Notes under the pieces: model-generated | Seen by the model: only the letters and a program-made list of their open reading frames with translations | What the model was told of the DNA's origin: nothing | Databases searched by the model: none | Shown: piece after piece, positions 7,170 through 15,100 of the stretch | Layout of the letters: the number at the start of each line of letters is the position of its first letter | Position numbering within the stretch: the stretch's first letter is position 1 | From: an uncultured Terrimonas sp. | GTDB taxonomy: Bacteria; Bacteroidota; Bacteroidia; Chitinophagales; Chitinophagaceae | Direction of reading: 5' to 3' | Length of the DNA stretch: 18,965 bases | Assembly: GCA_946886925.1 (NCBI GenBank) | Contig: CAMPJQ010000006.1 | Location: 1 to 18,965 of the forward strand | Made by a program: the position numbers and the translations under genes

Positions 7170-8810
7170 TTATCTGGGCACTTTAAATAAACGGTAAGGC
7201 ACATTTGATTTCAGCACGGTTCCTTCGAGGCCCCAGCCGGCATCCGGACGAATTCCAAAATGACTCAATATATTCACGGCAACATCTGTGAGTCCTATCG
7301 GGTAATAAGGATGACGTTCGGTGGCATTGCCCACCAGTTCACCATCATGCCCTTTACCACTGTAATCTTTGATAACAGAGCCTCTCACTTCATCCATCTT
7401 CAGGTACAGGTTCAGGGAAGCTATATTGGGATGGTTGCTGTTTTCAATATTGCGGAGGTACATGTAGTTTTTGATGGTTGTGGCGGAAAGTACATCTGTC
7501 CATATTCTTACTTCATTGAAAGAACCTGCCCAGTTTGGCGATCCGCCGCTATAGTTTTGCGTTCCCTCCTGTGCCAGACAAAGGTAATCAAGAGGCGAGG
7601 CCATATTGTCTGCATCCTTGTAGGTAAGCACCGACTCATTTACTTTTTCCCCATCCTGGTATATTGTGCAGAGTTTTGTTTTATCAAATGCAACGGCAAT
7701 GTGGTGCCAGTTGCCGTCTTCCAGCGGTTTGGAGGAACCAATATCGTAACGTTCCGATTTTTGGTTTGCAATGTTGATCTTCCATGTTGATCCGCTTCTG
7801 CAGATGGTAAAGCCGGGATTGCCTCCCGAGTCCCAATTCTTATCTCCTATGATGGAGGGATCACTGGAATTTGCGCCTGCTTTCGCCCAAAATTCGATCG
7901 TAAACTTGTTCATCCCCTGCAAAGGAGTTCCCTTGATGGGAATACGAACATAGGTTTTGTCGCCTGATGCGGCTTTATTTATCGTCAAAATATTATCCGC
8001 ATTTTCACGGGGAGCCAGTGCTGTACCAATCAATTCTTTTTTGTCCATTTCAGCACCCGATAAAATGACGGGCACATTGATTTCTTCCGGTGTAGTGCTT
8101 TGCGGCACTCCGGATTCTGTTCCACCGTGCGTGGAAGCCAGGAAAATATTCCAGTCTTCACTGGCATAGTCCGCACGGGATTGAATAGCCGCATGTAACC
8201 CTGCCACGTATTCATCAATCTTCTGGATGGCCAATACGTACCGCGCCTGCCGCAACTGGAACCCCACTTCCTTTCCTACATCGGCGGGGCTGCTGAACTG
8301 AACGAAGACCGCACCCATATCTGCCTGCTTCAGTAGTTCCACCGATTTGCTATAAACTTCCTCGTCTGTGTTAAATTGAAACTTCTGGTCGGCAGATGCG
8401 TTGAGTAAAGTGTTTATTTCAGGTGTGCGTACAACCGAGGCCACTACCAGGGAAGAGCGTGCTGCCTTCATGCGGCTCACCACTGATGGGTACTGCGTAA
8501 AATTGTTTTCCAAAAACGATTCATTAACGGTTACGCCATGCTTATCGGAGGATACGCCGGTGAGCATGGTAGACCAGCCGGAACTGGTATAGGCGGGTAC
8601 GCCGCCATAACCACTCATGCTGTAGGAAGCGTTGGCTTTGAGGGCGCCGATGCCCGGCGTAGCCGCATAATCAATGGCGGTGTTGATAATGCCATCAACT
8701 CCAATCACCAGTATCTTTTTGGCTTTCGTTTGAGCAGAAGCCAAACCGCCCTGTGTAAGCAAAACCGCCATTACCAGGCAGGCATATTTAAAAAAGCAGT
8801 TTATCCGCAT
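7170..8810 (-). CDS. Secreted alkaline-phosphatase-superfamily protein with an inserted LamG domain and altered metal site, 546 aa
   Basis: Residues 1-26 are a signal peptide ending ASA-Q, with no lipobox. Residues 30-275 resemble the type I phosphodiesterase branch of the alkaline phosphatase superfamily. They include KILVIGVDG with a metal-ligand-type D39, PAYTSSGWSTMLTG (72-85) with T75 in the nucleophile position, SDKHGV, PADVGK (175-180), WNIFLASTHGG (220-230) and PEEINVPVILSG (241-252). The final phosphatase segment, LTDVAVNILSHFGI (507-520) plus GWGLEGTVL, comes only after a LamG domain at about 278-495 (FTIEFWAK, WDSGGNPGF 326-334, WHHIAVAFD, FNEVRIWTDVLS). LamG therefore interrupts the enzyme fold. 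Compared with active relatives, DxxGH reads D-V-G-K, the D of the D-H pair is T227 (STHGG) and the later H is absent. Activity is doubtful. It lies 13 bp after the previous gene and 14 bp before the next. Confidence 0.8.
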   Translation of the reverse strand: MRINCFFKYACLVMAVLLTQGGLASAQTKAKKILVIGVDGIINTAIDYAATPGIGALKANASYSMSGYGGVPAYTSSGWSTMLTGVSSDKHGVTVNESFLENNFTQYPSVVSRMKAARSSLVVASVVRTPEINTLLNASADQKFQFNTDEEVYSKSVELLKQADMGAVFVQFSSPADVGKEVGFQLRQARYVLAIQKIDEYVAGLHAAIQSRADYASEDWNIFLASTHGGTESGVPQSTTPEEINVPVILSGAEMDKKELIGTALAPRENADNILTINKAASGDKTYVRIPIKGTPLQGMNKFTIEFWAKAGANSSDPSIIGDKNWDSGGNPGFTICRSGSTWKINIANQKSERYDIGSSKPLEDGNWHHIAVAFDKTKLCTIYQDGEKVNESVLTYKDADNMASPLDYLCLAQEGTQNYSGGSPNWAGSFNEVRIWTDVLSATTIKNYMYLRNIENSNHPNIASLNLYLKMDEVRGSVIKDYSGKGHDGELVGNATERHPYYPIGLTDVAVNILSHFGIRPDAGWGLEGTVLKSNVPYRLFKVPR

Positions 8811-8823
8811 ATCTTTTATTTTT

Positions 8824-9672
8824 TTATTTGTATAACCGAACTACATAACTGCCCGGAATGCCTATTACAAAATTGAAATTGTAGGCTTCATAACTCACCT
8901 GCTCCACGCCACCCACTTCGGTTACTATTTTCCATGTAGCGTAGGTATCCGCCTGCTTTACCGGGAAGTTCACATTCCATATTTCACCGTCATTGGTGTC
9001 ATCCACAAAAGTGCCCTTGAATCCCGCAGCGCGGTCTTTGGTAAAGTCAATATAGTCACCCGGAAGCGCTTGGCCATCGAGATATGCCACAAAACGAATT
9101 TGATTCGGCTCATCGCCTACGCGCTCAATTTCAGGCTGTTTGGCCATACCCGGCGACCAGGATAGTACATCCGTTTCTTTAAATTCCACCACAAGGGCGT
9201 CTGTTAACAGCCTGATGCCCGATTTATTTGATACCTGTATATCAAAATGGTACTCCCCCGCGGGAATTTTATTTCCTTCCTGTATTTCCAACACACCGGT
9301 ATACTCGTTGATGGCAACAGCAGGAACCATTACTGTATCCGCCTTCAGCGCCAGCTCTTCGGCACTTTCATCGCCAACAATGGCTTCACTATAACGGATA
9401 ACAGGAATTTCGTCCGTCAATGCGCTTACAGGTTTGCCACCGGGCTCCCGGATCTCAACAATTTCAAACTTCAGGGGCAGCGTGGAAGTGGAAGACTGAA
9501 AACTCCCGATATTTAACTGCAATCCTGAGATCGCATACTGTTTCCTGTTTTTATAGGTAATATCCGGAGCGATGCTTCCTTCCTGCGGAATTTTGGTACA
9601 GGCACCTGTAAACAGTATGGTACTTCCCAGTACCACCATCAAAAACTGAAATACCTTATTGTTGTATGTCAT
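8824..9672 (-). CDS. Unrecognised beta-rich lipoprotein of the SusCD operon, 282 aa
   Basis: Function unknown. Residues 1-25 are a lipoprotein signal (VVLGSTILFTGAC, Cys25, then TKIPQEGS). The mature chain reads as two beta-rich halves. Residues of about 35-160 (ITYKNRKQYAISGLQLNIGS, LPLKFEIVEIREPGGKPV, INEYTGVLEI, AGEYHFDIQVSN) look like an Ig/cadherin-type sandwich. The other half, about 165-282, runs from LVVEFKETDVLSW to the closing YVVRLYK. The overall organisation recalls uncharacterised Bacteroidota lipoproteins found beside SusD and fasciclin proteins; DUF5007-type is my guess and was not tested. No enzymatic motif is visible. The start is 7 bp after the FAS1 stop, implying tight translational coupling, and the next gene starts 13 bp later. 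Probable role: surface accessory or ligand-binding subunit of the uptake complex. Confidence 0.75.
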   Translation of the reverse strand: MTYNNKVFQFLMVVLGSTILFTGACTKIPQEGSIAPDITYKNRKQYAISGLQLNIGSFQSSTSTLPLKFEIVEIREPGGKPVSALTDEIPVIRYSEAIVGDESAEELALKADTVMVPAVAINEYTGVLEIQEGNKIPAGEYHFDIQVSNKSGIRLLTDALVVEFKETDVLSWSPGMAKQPEIERVGDEPNQIRFVAYLDGQALPGDYIDFTKDRAAGFKGTFVDDTNDGEIWNVNFPVKQADTYATWKIVTEVGGVEQVSYEAYNFNFVIGIPGSYVVRLYK

Positions 9673-9679
9673 CTCTTAC

Positions 9680-10315
9680 CTAATTAAATCCAAAAATGTG
9701 TGAATCAGCAGCGAGCACATGCACTACGCCGTTCGTTGAGCGCAGGTCTGCGGTCTCTACCTGAACAGACTGATACGTTTCTGCTCCGCCCGGGAATCCC
9801 AGGTTGAGTGAAAAGATTATATACCTGGCCCCCATATTCAGATTGCCCAGGTAATCATCCTGTACGATATTAAAACGCGCTTTAACGCCTCCGTAAGTAG
9901 TGTCATAGCTATACGTCTTATTCAGCTCGTTGCGCAGGATCTGTTTATCCGGAATGATATAGTTCTTCAAAATTTTTGCGATCGCTTCCATTTCCTCATC
10001 GGTGATCCCACTGAAGGTTTTGGGCCGCTTTTCCGGATCCGGGTATACCAGGTTAAAAAAATTATGAATGGAATAATCCTTCGGCGCCAGGAACGTGGAT
10101 CCATTGGCATTCACAGCCGCTTCAAGCCCGGTGAGGGTTATCAGCGCGGTTAACGTGTCAAACACGTCAGGGCGGCTTTTCAGGTAATCCATAGTGGACA
10201 TTCCGAGGTTCGTTGCTTCATCAGGATTCAACGTGCCGCCATCCGCAAAATAATCCTTGCTGCATCCGGTAGTAAACACCACACTTACAAGCGCTATTGC
10301 GATTATTAATTTCAT
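9680..10315 (-). CDS. Fasciclin (FAS1) domain lipoprotein, 211 aa
   Basis: Residues 1-18 are a compact lipoprotein signal (ALVSVVFTTGC, Cys18). Residues of about 50-210 form one divergent FAS1 domain. FDTLTALITLTGLEAAVNAN is the leading helix pair, GSTFLAPKDYSIHNF (72-86) matches the H1 motif, EEMEAIAKILKNYII is the central helix, and LRSTNGVVHVLAADSHIFGF (191-210) matches the H2 motif. FAS1 domains mediate adhesion or binding, and in Bacteroidota they are recurrent partners of SusC/SusD pairs, presumably as surface lipoproteins. The domain has an extended insert around 88-105 compared with the minimal fold. The ATG at 10315 overlaps the stop of a 29-codon upstream micro-ORF as ATGA. The next gene begins 7 bp after its stop. 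A 167-bp spacer carrying a repeated element separates it from SusD. Confidence 0.85.
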   Translation of the reverse strand: MKLIIAIALVSVVFTTGCSKDYFADGGTLNPDEATNLGMSTMDYLKSRPDVFDTLTALITLTGLEAAVNANGSTFLAPKDYSIHNFFNLVYPDPEKRPKTFSGITDEEMEAIAKILKNYIIPDKQILRNELNKTYSYDTTYGGVKARFNIVQDDYLGNLNMGARYIIFSLNLGFPGGAETYQSVQVETADLRSTNGVVHVLAADSHIFGFN

Positions 10316-10414
10316 TCGTTATCTTTTGAATTTTTATTGGTCGAATGGAACTCCGCATATACATTCGCCTGTGTGATAAAATTTGTCATGCTCCGTTTCA
10401 TTCGTTGTCTTTTG
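10310..10414 (-). repeat. Repeated spacer element, copy A, bounded by a 19-bp direct repeat
   Basis: The spacer before FAS1 carries TTTCATTCGTTRTCTTTTG twice, at 10310-10328 and 10396-10414 (one mismatch, period 86 bp). The inner copy covers the FAS1 start codon. The DNA between them is related to the spacer before SusD: ATGAAACGGAGCATGACAA (10401-10383) matches 12112-12094 with one difference, and the ends nearest the gene starts are also alike. The pattern could be an inserted small element with a target duplication, or a duplicated leader. Confidence 0.6.
10312..10401 (-). CDS. Possible 29-aa micro-ORF overlapping the FAS1 start (MKRSMTNF...)
   Basis: ATG at 10401 opens 29 codons ending in TGA at 10314-10312, and that TGA overlaps the FAS1 ATG as ATGA. 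The bases before its ATG (CAAAAGACAACGA) are almost identical to those before the FAS1 ATG (CAAAAGATAACGA), so if FAS1 is initiated there, this ATG could be too. Against it, the related copy before SusD keeps the first residues (MKRSMT) but then diverges and ends elsewhere, so a conserved protein is not supported. It may act as a coupling or leader ORF, or be chance. Confidence 0.25.
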   Translation of the reverse strand: MKRSMTNFITQANVYAEFHSTNKNSKDNE

Positions 10415-10482
10415 TATTTTTTACTTGAGCTATTAGTCTTGAGCTTTCAGGTTTCACTTCTCACTTCTCACCTTCAATTCCC

Positions 10483-12012
10483 CTACTGGTTGAACTGCCA
10501 GTAATACGTTTGTTCCATATTCGGATTGTTGGCAAAAGCTTCGTCACTTACGGGGAAAAACCCGGCGCCATCCTTTTCTCCCTGGGCTGTGACGTACGGA
10601 TTGAATTCGTGCAAGCGCCCCACGCGAACCAGGTCGTACACGCGCTGAAACTCACCAATCAGTTCTCTCCGTCTTTCTTCCAGCACTTCTTCTATAACGA
10701 TAGGCTGATCATCTCTTGTAAACTCAGGGATCCCTGCGCGGGTACGTATCGCATTCAGGTTGGCAAGTGCATCAGCAACGTTGCCCAGCCTTGCATCAGC
10801 TTCAGCCTTCAGGAGCAGTATATCCGCATACCGGAAAACGGGAACCGGCCCCTCCATCAAACTGTAACTGCGGTCTTTCACCTTCCTGAATTTGGCGAAC
10901 ATGATGGCTCTTTCGCCATTGGCCAGCGGATCGGCTAATACGGGCCTCAGTTCACTGGCGCTTACCGAAAAATCAATGCTTTGAAAAAATGCAGGTACTC
11001 TTTTGTCCGAGCCGTCTCTGGCATAATCCGGATATATCTCCAATATTCTTGACCTCGGTACGGCCAGCGTTAAATTGCTCCTGCTGGTATAGGGATTGGT
11101 GAGATAATAGGTCATAATATGCCCGTAGTAATCGGCATATTCTCCTTTCTTGATATCATAATACATTTCTAAGATCACTTCCTCAGACTCCCCGGCATCA
11201 AATAAATTCCGGAACTGGTCTATCGGTACCAGCTTAAATACATTTGAATTGATGATCTCTTTCATGGCATCAGAAGCGCCCTGGTAATCTTTCAACCACA
11301 TCAGCGCATGGGCTTTCATCGCAAGGGCCGCACCTTTTGTACCTCTCGACATAGACTCTTTGATGGTGCCTTCATATCTCCAGGGCAGATCGGGTATAAC
11401 GATATCCGCTTCTTCCACCACCATCTGCATCACGGCATTGAGGGGCTCTCTGCCCAGTGGCTTCACATTACGCGCTTCCAGGTTAATAGGAACATCTCCC
11501 CAGATTCGCGCAGCATAGAAATGTGCCAATGCCCTTAAAAAACGGGCTTCTGCCATCAACTGTTTTTTTCGTTCTGCTGTAAGCCCGTCAGTGATAGAAG
11601 GAATTTTTTCCAGTACCAGGTTGCACTGTTCAATGGCTCTGTAAAAAAGCCTCCAGTTGGTCATAGGTTCCAGTTCTGTTCGCTGGAGCAGATGGTTTTC
11701 AAAGGTGGCCCGCCAGTCGCCGTCATCATTCGGCGTGATCCAGTCACCCGAGCGCGCATCACCCCAGAAATAATAATCGCCCCAGGAGCCATTGCGGGTC
11801 GTTGCCGGCGTGTCGTCCTTGGTTAACCCCGACAGTGCCCTGCGGAAGATCGCAAATCCCGCTGCCACCGCACCTTCCGCATCGGACCCTGTTTTCCAGG
11901 CCTGGTCTTCTGTTACGGTATTGATCGGCAACTCGTCCAGCCATTTTTTGCACGACTGTCCCAAAACGGCTATAAGCCATACACAACCGATAATGATATA
12001 TTTATTTTTCAT
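10483..12012 (-). CDS. SusD/RagB-family nutrient-binding outer-membrane lipoprotein, 509 aa (second pair)
   Basis: Surface lipoprotein that forms the lid of a SusC channel and binds the imported substrate. The lipoprotein signal ends at Cys21 (IAVLGQSC), followed by the typical KKWLDELPINTVTEDQAWK start of mature SusD proteins. The TPR-like helical core is evident (NWRLFYRAIEQCNLVLEKIP, AEARFLRALAHFYAARIWGD). C-terminal hallmarks are ADILLLKAEADARLGN, LNAIRTRAGIPEF, VLEERRRELIGEFQRVYDLV and the closing MEQTYYWQFNQ. Length is normal and no frameshift is visible. Its SusC partner ends 147 bp upstream; that spacer holds copy B of the repeated element and a 34-codon micro-ORF. FAS1 follows after 167 bp. 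The ligand cannot be deduced from sequence, because SusD binding surfaces are not conserved. Confidence 0.95.
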   Translation of the reverse strand: MKNKYIIIGCVWLIAVLGQSCKKWLDELPINTVTEDQAWKTGSDAEGAVAAGFAIFRRALSGLTKDDTPATTRNGSWGDYYFWGDARSGDWITPNDDGDWRATFENHLLQRTELEPMTNWRLFYRAIEQCNLVLEKIPSITDGLTAERKKQLMAEARFLRALAHFYAARIWGDVPINLEARNVKPLGREPLNAVMQMVVEEADIVIPDLPWRYEGTIKESMSRGTKGAALAMKAHALMWLKDYQGASDAMKEIINSNVFKLVPIDQFRNLFDAGESEEVILEMYYDIKKGEYADYYGHIMTYYLTNPYTSRSNLTLAVPRSRILEIYPDYARDGSDKRVPAFFQSIDFSVSASELRPVLADPLANGERAIMFAKFRKVKDRSYSLMEGPVPVFRYADILLLKAEADARLGNVADALANLNAIRTRAGIPEFTRDDQPIVIEEVLEERRRELIGEFQRVYDLVRVGRLHEFNPYVTAQGEKDGAGFFPVSDEAFANNPNMEQTYYWQFNQ

Positions 12013-12112
12013 TCGTATATCTTTTATGTTTCAATAGCCGAATGTCCGACGGCCTGACGGGCAGGGAACCACGCCTGCATATCCTGAAAAAAATTGTCAT
12101 GCTTCGTTTCAT
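12010..12112 (-). repeat. Repeated spacer element, copy B, upstream of SusD
   Basis: Related to 10312-10401. Both begin ATGAAACGRAGCATGACAA, share a central CAGGCG, and end with CATTCG...AAAAGATA.ACGAATG running into the next gene's start codon. The middle differs in length and sequence. The relationship crosses reading frames, which argues for a DNA or RNA element instead of a conserved peptide. Copy B has no flanking direct repeat that I could find. Confidence 0.55.
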
Positions 12113-12128
12113 CTTCAACCGGCTTCAT
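12024..12128 (-). CDS. Possible 34-aa micro-ORF between SusC and SusD (MKPVEDETKHDNFFQ...)
   Basis: ATG at 12128 opens 34 codons and stops at 12026-12024, 11 nt before the SusD ATG. It begins 31 nt after the SusC stop, so spacing would suit an operon member. The peptide is hydrophilic with one W/F cluster (FFQDMQAWFP). In the paralogous spacer (copy A) the same frame gives ETEHDKFY but no ATG in frame, so conservation is limited. A second overlapping frame (MKRSMTIF, 36 codons, 12112-12002) is also open. Coding status is doubtful. Confidence 0.25.
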   Translation of the reverse strand: MKPVEDETKHDNFFQDMQAWFPARQAVGHSAIET

Positions 12129-12159
12129 TTTAATTATCTGTATCAATGATCATATTCTT

Positions 12160-15100
12160 TTATAGCGAAATGGATGCGCCAAACAACAACATCCTTCGCA
12201 TGGGATACCCTCCCGACATATCAAAACCGTCAATGGTCACCAGTTCCGCATCGGGTCCGCTGTATTTTTGAAAGGTCACCAGGTTGTCTGCGGTAACATA
12301 CACCCGCAATCTTTCAAAAGGAAGCCGATCCATAACCTTCTTACTGAAGGTGTAAGACAGCGTGGCAGACCTGATCTTGAAATAAGAACCGTCTTCTATA
12401 TACTCCGAATCATAATTGATCACCTGTGTTGCATCGCTCCAGGGATTGAGGGCAGGATACCTCGCATTATCACCGCTTTTTTGCCAAATGGCATATTCAT
12501 CAAAATTGGGCAAAGAAGAGCTTCCCGCAAAGTCCTTACCCAGCTTGAGACGATCAAGCAATGCGGTATTGACAATATCCCTGCCGATCACAAAAGTAGA
12601 GACCAGGTTAAGGCTAAACCCTTTATAGGTGAAGTCATTGGTCCACCCCCCGTTCCATTTGGGATTCGGATCGCCTGAATACACACGGTCTGCAACATCT
12701 ATCTTGTAATCGCCGTTTTGATCTTTGAAATTACGATCGCCTACCTGCAGGTTCTTACTCTGCAATCCCACCAGTTTTTTCCCGGTTTTGGGATCTACCG
12801 GAAGCTGATTTTCTGCCTGGTAAATGCCCTGCGATTCATAGAAGAAGAAACCGTTGAGCGGAACGCCTACACGGATAATGGAGCCAAAGTCCTGCCCGGA
12901 AGTGCTCGTTTTAATGATATCGGCGTTGCCATCCGGGAGCCTGGTGACCCTGTTTTTGTTATAGGCAAAATTCAGGTTGGTGCTCCAGGTAAAATCCTTG
13001 CCAAATCTCAGGTTGGTATTAACGGTAAACTCCAGTCCACGATTCAGCACATCTGCCGCATTGCGGTACACTTCGTTATAGCCCGAAGTGGTGGGCAGGG
13101 AGGTAGACAACAGCAACCCTTTGGTTAACTTTTCATAGGCATCAAAAATAACCTCCACCTTTCCTTTGAATAAGGATAAGTCTATACCCAGGTTGGCCAT
13201 GTTGGTTTTAACCCAGGTAAGATTGTCATTCTTAAACCCATCAAGCCATGTGGGCGTGAATCCTGAAATACCTCCATAAGCAACCTGGATCAAAGAATTA
13301 TACTGGTCCAGTTCGCCGCCGTCCATGATCCCCAGCGCCAGGTAGTTATTGTCCCAGGTGGTGCCGGACAGTCCATAGCTACCACGGATCTTACCGCTCG
13401 ACAGCCAGCCTGCGTTAGCAAAAAGATCTTCCTTATAGAAATTCCAGCCTGCCGAAATAGACGGAAATACACCCCAGCGGTTGGCTTTGCCGAACTTGGA
13501 GGATCCGTCTGTTCGGATGGAAGCACCCAGCAGGTATTTTTGCTGAAAATTATAATCAATGCGGCTGAAATATGACATGATGGTGCTGGCGCCGTAATTG
13601 CTGGATCCGATGCTGTTGCCTTGTGGCCAATTCACTGTTTGCGATAATGTGGGTGCTGCACTTACACTGCTGACTGTAGTTATTTTTGCCTCTGTTTTTT
13701 CCATACTTTGACCCAGTAAAACGCTCAGGCTGTGACCGTCGCCAAACTTAGGGGTATAAGTAACCGTATTCTGGAAAAGGAAGTTTTGATTTTCACCGGC
13801 GGCGCTGAGGTTGGTTGCTCTGAGGGTACGCCGGGATTCAGAATAATTATCCTGCATAGCCCGCAGATATTCCAGGCTGAGACTGGCTTTATAGGCCACG
13901 TTGCGGGCGAGATTGAGGGTAGCATCGGAACTGAAACGTACGCGGTCATTGAGGTTCGAAAGATGTCCCGGCTGGTATACTTCCGCATCTTTCACCAACG
14001 GATTGTCCGGCAGCGGAAGCAGGGAAGAGTATGTGGTAGAAAGTCCGTCGGGGTTCCTGCCCTGGTCTGTACGTGAAACAGCCAGTGTATTGTTGATGAT
14101 CAGCTTATTTTGTAAGGCATTGAAGCTGGTACTGGCCATGAGGCTGTAGCGTTTGAAGCCTGTATTGAACAAAATGCCTTTGCTGTCCATATAACCCATG
14201 CTGATGCTGTATTGGCCAAAATCGCCGGCCCCCCGAATGGAGGCGCCGTAATCCTGGGTAACAGAAGTATTATACAAATAGCCCTGCCAGTCGGATGAGT
14301 TGTTGTAGAACGGGTTGGTAATATCTGTGTACATCGCCGGCATAGATATGCCATAGGGTGCATACTGATCATAGAGGCTTTTAACCTGCTCCCGCTCTTT
14401 TATACCGGCGGCCACATCCCTGAGTTGCGGTACAAAATTTACACCGGTACGGATATTGAAATTGATCTGTGGCGCACCTCTTTTCCCTTTTTTGGTAGTG
14501 ATCAGGATCACCCCGTTTGCTGCCCTCGAACCGTAAATGGCCGCAGCAGAAGCATCTTTGAGCACTACCACATCTTCGATATCGCTGGGGTTGAGGTCTG
14601 CAAGCACATTGGTACTGGTAACAGCAAACTCGCTGCTCATTTTTGAAATGATGGGTATACCGTCAATAACATATAAAGGTTCAGAAATGGCAGAAGCATC
14701 ACCACGGCTTACAGCAGCCAGCCCCCTGATGATGATGGCAGGTGTAGCACCCGGCTCCCCGGAATTCAACTGGATGTTTACACCGGCTACCTTGCCCTGC
14801 AGCAGGGAGCTAAAAGATTCTGCTGCCTGTCCTTCTGTTATCTTATCCATTTTAATGGTGGAAACAGATCCCGTAATTTCCGTTTTTGACTGGCTTTTAT
14901 AACCCGTTACCACAACATCGCTCAGGATTTTATTTTCCTCAGCCAGTTTGACCGTCAGATCAGACGCTTTTCTGAACACGATTTCCCGGGTTTCAAAACC
15001 TATGGATGAAAGCACCAGTGTATCGCCCACGCTCATCCGCAACCGGAAACGTCCTGCAGCATCGGTGGTGGCGCCGGCAGTTTTACCTTTGATCCCCACG

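Noticed and set aside
7325..7460. Possible circularly permuted LamG (DYSGKGHDG-type strand near the end of the 546-aa protein)
   Set aside because: A trailing 'LYLKMDE...KDYSGKGHDGELVG' segment after LamG is common in Bacteroidota LamG proteins, so it is not evidence of permutation.
10402..10482. Short GTGAGAAGTGAGAAGTGAAA-like tandem repeat (minus strand) after the SusD stop
   Set aside because: Only two to three units of about 7 bp are present, with no symmetry or U tract. Probably simple low-complexity spacer, so not listed as a functional repeat.
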